Shown here piece after piece: positions 1 through 13,666 of a stretch of 64,000 nt of DNA; position 1 is the stretch's first letter; every line of letters begins with the position of its first letter. The notes under the pieces were generated by a model. That model was not told the DNA's origin, searched no databases, and saw only the letters and a program-made list of their open reading frames with translations. Made by a program: the position numbers and the translations under genes. The DNA is from Paraspadella gotoi (lineage: Eukaryota > Chaetognatha), in contig CM119265.1 of NCBI GenBank assembly GCA_051294375.1, positions 13,136,124 to 13,200,123 of the forward strand. The letters are read 5' to 3'.

Positions 1-1249
1 TTTTTTATTATTTGGTATTTCCTTCAATTTTAAACACGCCGGAGAAAGAATCGTATTAAGTTATCTTCGTTACGAGGTTTGACTCGAAAGAGAAAATCTA
101 AATCCTCTGCCAGTTTCCATCTACCCACCACACTTTCCTTTTCCCTATTGTTATTGTCTTACCCTCTCCGCCACACCTTTTGCCGTCCTCTCGCTCTCAT
201 TTCTTGCCCTCCTAAAAAAAGGTGGATTGGAGAAATGCCAGTGGTGAATCTCGGAGTGAAGCGAGAGAAAAAAAGGAGAGAAGTGAGGTTAGGGAAAAAG
301 AAACGAACGCCTTATTTTTTTTTCGAAAGAATAAGGGGGAAATATTAGTCGCGATTACTCTTGAACTTTGTCGAAAAAGGAAGAATTTTATTGGCGGAAG
401 GAAGAATTTTAAAGGCCAACGAAAGAGAGAAAAATCCTGTCTGTGGAACTTGAGAAAACTAAAACAGCGGATTTTAAAAAAGAAAAAAACAGAGAAAATT
501 GGCCATTTTCTGTGTTAGAGTAAATGCCCAAACCCAGAATTTAACCGAGGTAATCCATTTTAAAAATTTTAAAAAAATCCAAAACAAATCGAAAACTTCC
601 TCGAATAGGACCTTCATCGTTCAATCTCTCAAGTGAAAAATGAAGTAAGATTTTATAAGAATTGGTTTACTATTGAAATTTCTGAGCGTTAAGGAATGAA
701 GATGAATATAAAAAACATTTGAAATTATTTGGCAAATAAACACTGCTTATGGACAGAAATTCTCAATCTGAAAGCTACTTCTAATAAAAAACTTTCTCTA
801 AATTTTTTTTCGTAATAATTGAATACAATTTTTATTCGAACTAATTTTTTTCGTATTGCGTCATTGGTTTCAATTTGGTCATGCAAAAGAACGTAGGAGT
901 GCAAAATTGCGGAAGTATACAAAATAGGCGTAAATTCTAAATGCTAAATCGTTGTGCACATTCGCTTATATGACGATAAATCCAAATTAAAACAAAAAAA
1001 ACATAGTTTTCAATGAAAGGACGCAACATTTAACACAGTCACTGTGATTCATCTGCCCGCTAAAAAAAATAACATAGAATAAACATAAGATTGCAAAATG
1101 CTATCCAGAAGGTATTTTTTAAACTCTGGCTATTTTGTTTTTATATTGTTAAGCATTTTTATAACGATGTTTTTCAGCGCTCTATTACGCCCCTGGCGGA
1201 AAAGGCTTTGCCCTGTCGAAATAAAAAGCTCATTTCACATAGTTCAACT

Positions 1250-3215
1250 TCAAAACTTGCGTCGGTCCGCGGCCAGTCGAATCATCTCCGAAAGCAGTTG
1301 GGTTCGTCGGGATCGAGACTCCAGCGGCGCCTCCGAACAGCGTCTTTAAGTCCGAACGAAATTTCGCGGACAAAAGGTTACGAAGAATTTGGCGATACGA
1401 AATTGCAGAGGCGAACCACATTCAGGGGAAAGTCGAGGCGGTGAAGAGGGCGTCATTCGCGGCGAAAGGTCGAAGACGCGGACGCGGCAGCTTCGAGGGG
1501 AAACGCCCGCGCCGGAGGAAGACGCAGGAGCGACGCTGTACCGCTGGCGACGAATTCCGGCGATGGAATTTCCTCGGCGCCTTCTTTCTCGCCCAGAGAA
1601 AGGCGTCAGTCTGAACGATCTTGAAAAAGACACCACTGGAACCCCACATGACAACGAAGAAGGAGGCCGACGACGACGGAAACGCGGAATGACGACGTCC
1701 GTTCCCAATCGGACACTTCCGTCTTTTCGTACAATTCTTCGCTTTTCTGAGTGGAAAAAAATAAATATATTGTTGTTTGCATCGATTTTAACTCAGTTGA
1801 AACCACCTCTTTCACTATTTTACAATTGATTTCTTTAGTGTCACCTAATAGGATTCCGTGAACATCCATCCGTGAACGATGGAGAGGGTGACGATTGGAA
1901 GTCCCGCGACAACAAATCATTGAGGTTACGAAATACCAGCGTTGCCTGGAAACGAAATTAATTTTTAAAAATAGAATTATTAAAAACTATTTAAGTAGGT
2001 TGGGGAATCTTGACTTCAGTCTTGATTCTTTGACTAAGAGAATAAATAATATTATGTCGATTATTTAAATATTAAACATTGAACAACCATAAAAACAATT
2101 CAAAAAATTTACCCTTATGTGAAACGCCATGTCAGCAAAAAAGTAGTAATTTTTTATGGTCGAGTAGAGGAAATGTCGTGGTGCTTTCAATTCAAGATTG
2201 CAAGTTGCAACAAATGTCAATGTGATGGCTTTAAATCAGTTTTTTAAACAAAATCAAACCAAAAATCAACAGCACTATATTTCCTTTCTCCTTCGACTGA
2301 CCTCGTCCAGTCCAAAAGGCAGACGAAAAGTCTCACTGGAGTAGAAGGCCCTCTTGTAGCCGAAAAGAGGCGGACAGCAGAAGAAAAAGGGCCGCGGCCC
2401 AGACGAAGAGGATCCAGCACTGGGCCTTGTTGTGGGTCATGATTGAGTCGTACCTGGGGCGTTGATATCTAAGAAATATGTATAAAATATGTTATTGGCT
2501 CACGAGAATCACAGATACTTATGTATCTTAATTGTTTTATATTAACAACTTTTCTCGTACTTTGTTTATATTTAAATAAATATTAAATCATGGTATTACA
2601 AAAGCTACAACTGCCCAACCAACCTCTCCGGCTTCCTGATGGCGATGTAGTGATCGACGCTGATCCACATCAGAACGAATAGATGGAAGCCCGAAACAGA
2701 TCGTCGCCAGAAAGAAGCCTCCACGTGAACAGACAACGTCGCCAGAAGAATCCAGGTGGCGCCATCAGCGGGGCCGAGGCGCCACTGCGGAGGGCAAAAA
2801 ACAGAGAGGAAACAAAGGGAAAGACGCCGACGCCAGAAGATACAAATCAGCGGTCGTCAGGGAGAGAAAGAAGCTTTTGTTGAATGCTGAGGAAGGGCAG
2901 GATGATGAACAAGATGGGAGGTGGAATAGAAAAAAGAAAATATCCACAAGCGGTTGAGAAAGTATAAAATTTAAGCATTAAGTTTAGCTCGTTCGGGCGT
3001 TAAAGCTGTTTCATCTCGTTCAAGGTTCCTTTTTCGTGTTAGGAAAAAGCTTTAGAAGCCAAGATATATATTGTATAAATGAGATCATGGTGTTTGTTAA
3101 ATTACATATGAACTGTGAAAACAACGACGAAGGCTTATTATGTAACATAAGTGTATAATTATATGACGGAGCTTTGCGAGGGAGGTGTAATCGAATGATA
3201 CAGAGGGGAGGAGAG

Positions 3216-3258
<43 letters not shown>

Positions 3259-4074
3259 AGAGAGGAGAGAGAGAGAGAGAGAGAGAGTTTTATGTACAAG
3301 ACGCGGATGAGATTTCGTTTTGAAAACAACTCAACTCGGATGAAGAGATTCGATCCTCGTGCATTTAGAGCTTTTTTTCATCAAAAAGATAAAAATGGAA
3401 AAAAATTGTTGGTAGAAAATTGTCTCTTTTTTCGATAAAATATCATAATTTAGTTGGTTAAATTTATAAACTTCTTTTTTTTTATTCGACCCCAATTCTT
3501 GACCTTTTTCCTCTCAGCCCGACCACTCGTTCCCGCACCATGAGAATCGCTTTTTCGCCTCAATGAAATTCTACGCGTTCAATTGGAGGCTTCGGCCCTC
3601 ACGAGGTTTGCCAATTTTTCATTTACATAAATTTGGTACTTCTCTCACATTAACTCCAGTAATCGAATTCGATTACTCGCATTCGAGTACCGAGTTTTCT
3701 TGCGGAGGATCGAATGTTAGAGGGTGATGAGAAGAAATTGACCAGTTGCCCATAAAATTATTATCTTCAGCGTGGGAACATGAGATGACCAAATTGACCG
3801 ATAAATTCATTTATCAAAATAAATTTAACTTTCAGCGACCCAGCGTGGAATCATCATACGATCAACGACCGTCGCCCAACATTTTGCTAAATTTAGCTAA
3901 TCATCAATTGAGCCAACGATCCGGTTCTCACCTCCTAAATCCCCTGGCCTTGTAGACGACGAGGATGATGACGACGTTGGCGACGATGGTGGACGACGGC
4001 GACCAACAGAGAACGAAAAGATTCGACGCCGTCAGTTGAAGCGACGGTGACGTCGAGGAAGACGCGCCCGCCAT
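1250..4074 (-). pseudogene. Mirror copy of the GPCR gene, frame-broken
   Basis: This is the left-arm copy of the receptor gene at 17303-20078. All five exons can be found on the minus strand (roughly 3940-4074, 2620-2890, 2315-2450, 1855-1950 and 1250-1755). Compared with the intact copy it carries scattered one-base insertions. There is one extra T in the transmembrane-6 coding stretch near 1655, one near 1915 in the transmembrane-5 exon, and an extra A at the stop codon. In the first exon three inserted bases restore the frame but replace part of transmembrane helix 1. As written it cannot encode a receptor. The errors look like uncorrected long-read indels rather than evolved pseudogene mutations, so the copy may not be a true pseudogene. 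Confidence 0.8.
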
Positions 4075-4293
4075 CGCTTCCGGTGACTGGGCCAAACTAA
4101 ACAAATATATTGAAAAGTGTAGAATATATTGAAATTGTTGTGAGAGAATAAAAAGAGCATCGCTACAAAATATTATAAAATTTAAACATTTTATCTGTTA
4201 ACTGAATTGCTCTCTCCTTCATCCCCTAGATCAAACAATGAAAATATTCACTTCAAAACGGTTGGCTGAAATTCAAGATTTCAAGTCTCTCTT

Positions 4294-4334
<41 letters not shown>

Positions 4335-5031
4335 ATCTCTCTTCTCTCTCTCTCTCTCTAAAATCTTACCTCTTCAAATTTTTACATTGTTCTTTTCAGA
4401 CTCCCGACTCAAGCTTCCAACACTCTGCAATGTTGTTGATGAATCATTCTTCTGAAACAAAACCGAAAAGCAAAAGAAGATTAAGAAAATCAGAATTCGC
4501 AGCTGATGAGCGCGAAAAAGAAAAATTCGTAGAAGCCAAGTCAGGGCGTGTCGTCCGGGAATGAGCATGCGCCGACCATCAAATTGTTTATTTATCATCC
4601 GCTGAAGGGGGGGGGAGGGTGTGTCAATAACGTCGCTGAACCCGCATCAATGCGACGATTTCGGGGGGCCGTAAACTTGATTATTTTTTGACGATCCGAT
4701 GAGTAATTGACTGGAAAGTCTGAAAAAATCTCTTCTTTTAGGAAATTAAAAAAGCGTGTCGGTTAGAGTTAATGTCAATACAATTTTTTTTGCTAATTTG
4801 AGTTTCGCTATACATCCACTCTAAATCTCAAAGTTCTCCGACTAGGAACGATGAGCAATGAGCCAGATGAGTCCCAAACTCTTTCCAGCTTCGTTCTTAA
4901 AAAATGGCTTTGACTTTGTGATGTCTTTTTTTGACGACTCCAAGGGCGAATGTCATTGAGGGTCAATGAGTGTCAAACTTTGGCATGAGAGCGCAGCAAT
5001 ATTATTCCGAGAATGAGATTTTAAGAGAGAG

Positions 5032-5062
<31 letters not shown>

Positions 5063-7443
5063 CAGAGACTGTCTTTTGTATTTGAATAATTTTTGAAATG
5101 TAAGTTTTTTTTTTTTTTTCTTTTTAATTTGGACGAAACAATGGGAGATTTTTAGCTGGTTTTCTGCCATCTCATTGTTAATATGTTTTCATTCCAAATC
5201 GCTATTTTGATACTTTAATGAATTAAGAATCATTTATTATTCAGTCTATGAAAATCCCTGTTCGTTCAAGACATTGATCAAATGACCATTGCCCCTTTCA
5301 AAGGTCGTCAAAAATTCAAATCTATCGACCAGAGTTTGGTTTCCGCTCAACGAAACGAAAAAGAAGCAATAAAAAAGTATTAAGTTCGCTTGACTGACCT
5401 TCTCTAGACGAAAAAAAAAGAATACATATTTTCTTTAATTTTTCATTTTTTTTTCTTTCATTTTTCCCCTCAGATGGCATTTTGAGGAAAATTTGCCCTT
5501 AATATCGGAAAAAGGTGCTAAGTAATTCAAAGGTTTAATAAAGTTGAAAGAACATGGAAGGATTAAAATCAGCTAACAATTGATTGTTGTTTCGGTTAGC
5601 CATCTTTCGGAAAAAAGGAGGCAAAGATGCGGCGATTTTAAATAAACTCTTCAATTTTCATCCAGGCAAATTTCATCCACTCATTAGCTTGACCGAGATT
5701 CTTGAATAAAGCTCTGGTCATAGCGTGATCGCCAAGACTCTTCCTCTCATGCCGAAAGTTAAACTCTATACATGTAACATTGTAACCAAAGGCATTTTCT
5801 CAATAAAGTCTATATTGGTTTTCGACGTAATATTGCATCTTCTAGTTTTAACAAATTTCGTAATGAACCTCGGATATTTAAGAAAAGTAGTTAATTCAAA
5901 TTAGTCTATGGGCAGAGCTATAAGCAGGATTTAGGTCACCCCTCACTGATCCCAACGGTTTGCCTCGAACAACGTCGCAATAAGCCAAAGAGGGTCACTT
6001 CGCCTTCAGTCGAAATTCTTCTCTAGTCAAATATTTTATCTTTTTTTTTTTAAGAGAGGAAATTCGATTCTTGAGTCCAAAACTCCCGCGAAAAATTCCT
6101 CGCTAAAAGCGATAAAAATCTCATTTTGAAAAAACAGGTCTGGGGTGATAGATGGATTGATGGATGGATAGCTGGATGGATGGAGAGACTGATCCGACTA
6201 ATTTTTGTCCTATGAATGGATGGACGGGTAGAAAATACTTTCTGCCCCTCGCTGCTCAAGTTTGCCGTTTTTTATAAATGTTCAATTGTTCAAAGTATTT
6301 AAGTTTGAGAAAGCAGCAATGTCTGTTTCGCCAGAGGGCTGGCGATTTTTTTTTCACTGTCAAGTCGTTTGGGGCGAAGGAATTAAAGATGTTATTCGAT
6401 TTACGCCGTTTGCTCTCACCGGCAAAGACGACGACTCCGCGAAGACGATTCGCCCTATGAGTGATGACTCGTCACTTTTTCAACTCTGGAATGTTTGAAA
6501 AGATCTCCTAATTTTCTCTGTAAATACGGATTTCGAAATGGAGCGCGAAAAAAAAGGGAGACGAAATTAAATCCGAGTTTAATTCGAGGATGAAAGGGTG
6601 AAGATAATTTTCTAAGGGGGAAGGGGGGAGAGGGGCAGGAAGGGAAGGGGTGGCAATTTTTTTTTCTCTCATCCGTCTTTTAATACATTTTTTTTAGTCC
6701 AGTCGCCTTAGTAGCTATTTCCAAGCGGAATCCTTTGAGCGAGAGAGAGTTTTTTTTTTAAATCAATATTAGCGAGTCGACAGAAACCCTCATTATCAAC
6801 TTTCGTCAATCACCGTCACCGACCAGAGAGGTCGCTACGAGTCGTTCTCAACCTCCCTTTCAACTATTAACGAATTCCGCCCCTTTCACTGACTTTCAAG
6901 AGGAACCTACCCAATCTCATTTGAGATCACACGAAAGTCGCCGAGAAATCCAGTCGTGGAAAAAAAACGATTTTCTTTCCTGCGTGAATAAATTTCCTTT
7001 TCTATTAACAGGTTTTAGAAAAAAAAAACCAATCACTGATTTTCTCTTCAGGACTTGCGTCAAGTCTCCACAACCCTTTTCTTTCTCTGATCCATCAACC
7101 GAACAATCTCACGCAACGTCAGCGACTTTGTCCAAATCCTCTTTCACCAACGCCAACGTCACCGCCACCATCAGCCTCTGTTTAACGCCTCGTAAACGAG
7201 GATTGCAACCGAAGCTGTAAAAAGCGTCAGGATCTCAGGAAAACAAAAGACGTCCATCTGTCGTCCAAAAACTGGTGCTTCCCTCTCGAGCGGAAAAAAC
7301 CTCGTGTGGAACCTTAATTTTTAAATTACAAAATAATGTTTATAATAAATAAACAACAATAGTTGCTACGGACATCCTATCCTGTAGCAGCATGAAGTAA
7401 GTAAAAACAAAGGAAAAGCCAGAGAGAGAGAAAGAGCGAGAGC

Positions 7444-7477
<34 letters not shown>

Positions 7478-7831
7478 CGAGAGAGAGAGAGAGAGAGAGA
7501 ATTCAGAAGAGACTGAGATTTTTCTCTGTCTTACAATCCGACCAGCATTTTCTCATAAAAAACGTTCACTTGCCGACGTATATCTCATTGAATAAAAACA
7601 GCTTCGCTTGTTTGATGGCCGAAAATCAGAGGCACAAATAAACAACAGACGTTGAAACGTAATTCTGGCCGCCCGATGTTCGAAATTTAAATACAAATTT
7701 CTTTCTCCTTTTTCCATTTTACTAAATTGACTAATGATATTTTTATGAATGGTTTTTTACACTTTTGAACTCAAAACTTTTAATCACTTATAACCCAACG
7801 TCTTCATATGAGAGAGAGAAAAGAGAGAGAG

Positions 7832-7904
<73 letters not shown>

Positions 7905-8868
7905 AATTTTTTTGAAGAATTTTTTCCCGCTTGTGCCAAAATTTTTCTCCACTTTGTAGTAAGGATGAAGTTTTTTCATGGTTTTTTTTTCTTTTTATTT
8001 TAAAATTGATGGTTTACTTCTATCGCTGGTTTGGGTTTACGCGATTTTTGTGGAGAAAAAAAATGCTCTTTTTGGTTGACTTCATTATTCGAAAATTTTG
8101 ATGCCAAAAAATTGATTTTTCATTTCTGAAATAACAAAATTTCGTGCGCGTGAAATCAACGAGGGTTTTGAGCTGGCGTTATCGATCTAAAAATTATTTT
8201 TACGGAATTCCTCAAAACTTTTTATAACGTCAAGTGTAAATTTACAAGAGGTAAATATGGATTCCATTTTGGAAGAACGAATGGATGATAATTATTAATT
8301 AAATAGTTGATTAGTTACATATAAAGTGTTGATATCTATTTTGACATGATTAAGATCAAGTGGTACTTAAATTATTTAAATACTTTTAAATTAAAGCTTA
8401 AATTATTTGGTGCCGTGTGTGACGGAGTTGATAAACTTTAAACGCAGAAGGACGTGGCTGCGAAACATCGATTGCGCTCTTGGATGGAAATCAATTTTGA
8501 ATCCTCACGGAATCTTTAAACAATTTTTTTTTTTTTTTTTGCCAACGAACCGCGTCGCTCTCGAGTTTTTTGAAACTTTTAACATTAAAAAGATTAAAAC
8601 AAATGACTTCGTCTCCGAGGGGGGGCGTAATTTATTTAATCCTCTTCGTTAAGAAGCCACAATAAAATTCGTTTAAAATTTTTACGACTTCGGTGCGCCC
8701 AAAGATTCAAAGATCATTTATTTTTTTTAATATTGAATTTTTTTTTTCTTTTCGTGATAATTTTATTCCATGTTTGTGAGAGGGAGGGAGAGAAGGAGAG
8801 AGAAAGCGAGAGGGAGAACGATAGAGAGAGATCGAGAAAGAGAGAAGAAAGAGAGAAAAAGAAAGGGG

Positions 8869-8910
<42 letters not shown>

Positions 8911-9316
8911 TAAGAGTAGAACGAATTAAAGAAATAAAGAAAACAAAATATTTACAATAATCATTGGAAAATGTATTGTTACAATTGTCTTACTATGAAT
9001 TAAAAATGAATTTTATATAGCTCCACATTAAGACACGATCAATTGTGCGGAAGGGTGTAAAGAAAAGAGAGAGAGAGAGAGAGAGGAGAGAAGAGAGAGA
9101 GAGAGAGAAGAGAGAGGAGAGAGAGAGAAGAGAAAGAGAGAGAGTTAGATGAAATTGTGGGAAATATGGAATTAATCAGAACGAAGATGACGTCGATTTT
9201 AATGAAAAAAACATAGAAAAAATGATGAATCAAAACAAATGCGAAAAAAATAGATAGAGACAGCGAATCTTGCCGTCGTTGTTTTTCGTCGTCGTCGTCG
9301 GAAAAAAATGGCGGAA

Positions 9317-9328
9317 GGTCACGTGACC
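9317..9328. promoter_or_regulatory. Palindromic CACGTG element with flanking YY1-like site (left arm)
   Basis: The 12-base sequence GGTCACGTGACC is a perfect palindrome containing an E-box and the GTCACGTGAC form known as a CLEAR element in vertebrates. It sits directly beside AAAATGGCGGAAGG, which resembles a YY1 site (AANATGGCGG). A GTC-repeat CpG-rich stretch follows at 9360-9410. The composition is promoter-like, but no gene start could be tied to it. Confidence 0.4.
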
Positions 9329-10640
9329 GATGCGTCGAATCCGACTCACGGAAAAAACTTGTCGTAGTCGTCGTCGTCGTCGTCTCCGTCGTTCGTCGTC
9401 CTCCGAAAACGCTCCTCTCCTCTATCTCTTTGCCTCTATCGTTCTTAGGCGCTGTATTTTCTCTGAAAAACCGATGATTTCTCTCGCGTTACTTTGTTAT
9501 TCGGTTCTTGTTTTTCTTTCGTCGCCGCCAGGTTCGCTTTTTCGGCTTCGCATTAATCTTTTTTTTTCTGGGGCATTTTTATGGCGGGTAAGAAAGAGTG
9601 AGCTTGAGCGTTTCTCTTAGATAATTATCCTTCGAAAGCTGGGTTAATATTTCTCCTGGCTTTCTTTCTTTCTTTCTTTCTTTTTGCTTTCTTTCTCTGT
9701 TGATTGTTTCCGCAAGGTTATTTCATGTTTTTTTTTCTCGTCCTGTGTTCTCATCTCTCTTCTGCTCGTCGCGGCCCCCCGTGCGTCTTATCTTTCTCTC
9801 TCTGCTCGGTTCTCGTCAATTGCTCTTTGATTATTGCCAACGGTATTCACGTTTTTCGTGTGTATCCTTTCGCATCGTCGGAGCACATCCGTGTTTATTT
9901 TTTTTATCTTTTTTTTTTCGCGTTCAGAAATACTGATTCGCTTCGCGTCACTCCTGTTCCGTTTCTCTCCCCTTTTCCCTTTATCCGTTCATCTGAAGTC
10001 TATTTCTTTCCTTCCTTTCCTTCCATAACTCATTCCTTCGTTCCTTATCTCCCTCTCTTTATTTTCTCTTATCTTTTTTCCTCCTTCCCTTCCATAAATT
10101 TCTTGTCCTTCCTTTTTCTCTTCCTTTATTTCCTCCCATAATTCGTTATCCTTATCACTTTTCCCTTTTTATCTTTAATGTCTTTATTTTTTTTTATTTT
10201 TTTTTTTAGTAAAGAGAATTTTTTTTTGACAACGATTTTTAGTTTAATATTTTTTAAAATTGTTTTTTTAAATTCTCGTATAAAATTACGAGAAATTGTT
10301 GGTAGATAGTCCTACAAAAGAAGCTTTATCGAAAATATACATATTTAGAAAATAAGCATTACTTTTTAGTCTAATTAGTAATAAAGGAGCCGAAAGACGG
10401 GAGATGCTTACTAATCCGTTTTTCAAATGTTTGTTCCGAGTTAATGCTACCCCCTTCATGTTCCTAGAATAGGAAAAATGGGGGACCACCCTTAAGTGGG
10501 AGGGATCGGGACCCAAAGAGCAAATGATTCAATCAGCCAATCAAGGAAACCTTAGGTCTAAAGTGAAAAACAAACGGACTTAAGGAAAATATGCCGGAAA
10601 ATGGTGGGTGGCTGGAGAGAGAGAGAGAGAGAAGAGAGAG

Positions 10641-10674
<34 letters not shown>

Positions 10675-10690
10675 GAGAGAGGAGAGAGAA

Positions 10691-10798
10691 GAAAGAACTG
10701 CAAAGAAAGAAAAGAAAAATATTTTTGTAACTTCCATATGATACAAATATCAAATAAAATCTGTCTCTTCTGACATAGACTTTGTTTAAACCATTTTT
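10691..10798. other. Single-copy spacer at the centre of the palindrome
   Basis: About 110 bp of unpaired, AT-rich sequence separates a GA tract that ends the left arm (10615-10690) from a TC tract that begins the right arm (10799-10822). It resembles neither arm. I do not see the known SMRTbell adapter hairpin sequence in it, which argues against a simple missed-adapter read, although an indel-rich copy could escape a visual check. Confidence 0.85.
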
Positions 10799-11696
10799 TC
10801 TCTCTCTCTCTCTCTCTCTCTCCAGCCACCCACCCATTTCCGGCTATTTTCCTTAAGTCCGTTTGTTTTTCACTTTAGACCTAAGGTTTCCTTGATTGGC
10901 TGATTGAATCATTTGCTCTTTGGGTCCCGATCCCTCCCACTTAAGGGTGGTCCCCCTTTCTCCTATTCTAGGAACATGAAGGGGGTAGCATTAACTCGGA
11001 ACAAACATTTGAAAAACGGATTAGTAAGCATCTCCCGTCGCCTTTCGGCTCCTTTATTACTAATTAGACTAAAAGTAATGCTTATTTTTAAATATGTATA
11101 TGTTTCGATAAAGCTTCTTTTGTAGGACTATCTACCAACAATTTCTCGTAATTTTATACGAGAATTTAAAAAAACAATTTTAAAAAAATATTAAACTAAA
11201 ATCGTTGTCAAAAAAATTCTCTTTACTAAAAAAAAAAAATAAAAAAAAAATAAAGACATTAAAGATAAAAATGGAAAAGTGATAAGGATAACGAATTATG
11301 GGAGGAAATAAAGGAAGAGAAAAAGGAAGGACAAGAAATTATGGAAGGGAAGGAGGAAAAAAGATAAGAGAAAATAAAGAGAGGGAGATAAGGAACGAAG
11401 GAATGAGTTATGGAAGGAAAGGAAGGAAAGAAAAATAGACTTCGGTAACGAACACGAGAAATGAGGAGGAGGAAGAGGAGGAAAAAAAGAAGAGGAAGAA
11501 ACGGAACAAGCGAAGAGTGAAACGACGTCGAACGTCAAATCAAGTTTTTTCTTGTAACTTACCCGAAAAAAAGTTCAAATAAAAATAATATCCACGGTTG
11601 TTGGCGTCCGACGATGCGAAGGATAAACACGCGAAAAAAAAAACGATGAAATAACCTTGGGGAAAACAATAAAAATCAAAGAGAGATATGAGAGAG

Positions 11697-11745
<49 letters not shown>

Positions 11746-11758
11746 AGAAGAGAAAGAA

Positions 11759-11802
<44 letters not shown>

Positions 11803-12142
11803 CCAGGAGAAATATTAACCTAGCTTTCGAAGGATAATTATCTAAGAGAAACCGCTCAAGCTCACTCTTTCTCTACCCGCCATAAAAAAAAAGCCCCAGA
11901 AAAAAAAAGATTAATGCGAAGCCGAAAAAGCGAACCTGGCGGCGACGAAAGAAAAACAAGAACCGAATAACAAAAGTGAAACGCGAAGAATCATCGGTTT
12001 TAGACGGAAAATATCAGCGCCTAAGACGATTAGAGGGCAAAGAAAGAGATAGAGAGAGAGAGACGTTTTCGAAGAAGACGACGACGACGACGACGACGAC
12101 GACTACGACAAGTTTTTTTCCGTGAGTCGGATTCGACGCATC

Positions 12143-12154
12143 GGTCACGTGACC
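12143..12154. promoter_or_regulatory. Palindromic CACGTG element with YY1-like site (right arm)
   Basis: This is the mirror copy of the element at 9317, with CCGCCATTTT immediately downstream. Unlike the GPCR exons, the element has identical bases in both arms. Confidence 0.4.
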
Positions 12155-12322
12155 TTCCGCCATTTTTTTCCGACGACGACGACGAAAAACAACGACGGCG
12201 AAGATTCGCTGTCTCTATCTATTTTTTTTCGCATTTGTTTTTGATTCATCATTTTTTCTCAATGTCTTTTTTCATTAAAATCGACGTCATCTTCGTTCTG
12301 ATCATATTTCCATATTTCCCAC

Positions 12323-12410
<88 letters not shown>

Positions 12411-12586
12411 CTTTTACACCCTTGCCCACAATGATCGTGATCTTAATGATGAGAAGCTATATAAAAATTCATAATTTTATAATTTCCAATAGTAAACAAT
12501 TGTAACAATTGTAACAATTTTAACAAATTCCAACTGTAAACAATTGTAAAAATATTTTTGTCTTTCTTTTATTTCTTTAAATTATA

Positions 12587-12633
<47 letters not shown>

Positions 12634-13587
12634 CCCCTTTCTTTTTCTCTCTTTCTCTCTCTTTCTCGATCTCTCTCTATCGTTCTCCCTCTCGCTTTCT
12701 CTCTCCTTCTCTCCCTCCCTCTCACAAACATGGAATAAAATTATCACGAAAAGAAAAAAAAAATTCAATATTAAAAAAAATAAATGATCTTTGAATCTTT
12801 GGGCGCACCGAAGTCGTAAAAATTTTAACGAATTTTATTGTGGCTTCTTAACGAAGAGGATTAAATAAATTACGCCCCCCCTCGGAGACGAAGTCATTTG
12901 TTTTAATCTTTTTAATGTTAAAAGTTTCAAAAAACTCGAGAGCGACGCGGTTCGTTGGCAAAAAAAAAAAAAAAAATTGTTTAAAGATTCCGTGAGGATT
13001 CAAAATTGATTTCCATCCAGAGCGCAATCGATGTTTCGGCAGCCACGTCCTTCTGCGTTTAAAGTTTATCAACTCCGTCACACACGCACCAAATAATTTA
13101 AGCTTTAATTTAAGTAATTTAAATAATTTAAGTACCAACTTGATCTTAATCATGTCAAAATAGATATCAACACTTTATATGTAACTAATCAACTATTTAA
13201 TTAATAATTATACATCCATTCGTTCTTCCAAAATGGAATCCATATTTACCTCTGTAAATTTACACTTGACGTTATAAAAAGTTTTGAGGAATTCCGTAAA
13301 AATAATTTTTAGATCGATAACGCCAGCTCAAAACCCTCGTTGATTTCACGCGCACGAAATTTTGTTATTTCAGAAATGAAAAATCAATTTTTTGGCATCA
13401 AAATTTTCGAATAATGAGTCAACCAAAAAGAGCATTTTTTTTTCTACAAAAATCGCGTAAACCCAAACCAGCGATAGAGTAACCATCAATTTTAAAATAA
13501 AAAGAAAAAAAAACCATGAAAAAACTTCATCCTTACTACAAAGTGGAGAAAAATTTTGGCACAAGCGGGAAAAATTCTTCAAAAAAT

Positions 13588-13666
<79 letters not shown>

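Larger units (their letters stand above)
1..10616 (+). repeat. Left arm of a giant inverted repeat (palindrome)
   Basis: This stretch is the reverse complement of 10821-21258 along its whole length. Checked anchor pairs are 10612-10616 with 10821-10825, 8401-8480 with about 13010-13100, 5521-5610 with about 15800-15900, and 10-18 with 21241-21249. The arm is still paired at base 1, so it runs off the window start. It is about 180 bp longer than the right arm. In the stretches I compared base by base, every difference was a one- or two-base insertion or deletion and none was a clear substitution. The arm holds a broken mirror copy of the GPCR gene and GA tracts near 3206, 7421, 7812, 8779, 9064 and 10615. 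Apart from the GPCR copy I see no gene in it. Confidence 0.97.

Noticed and set aside
7765-9240. Long reading frames rich in RERERE or SLSLSL in the arms, and similar ones at 24638-25006, 33833-34000, 51918-52256, 57256-57702 and 61283-61780
   Set aside because: They are translations of GA/TC microsatellites and have no protein-like sequence outside the repeat.
10691-10798. SMRTbell adapter in the palindrome spacer
   Set aside because: The known adapter hairpin sequence is not recognisable there. The spacer is AT-rich and unique, so a plain missed-adapter read is not shown, although other chimera types remain possible.
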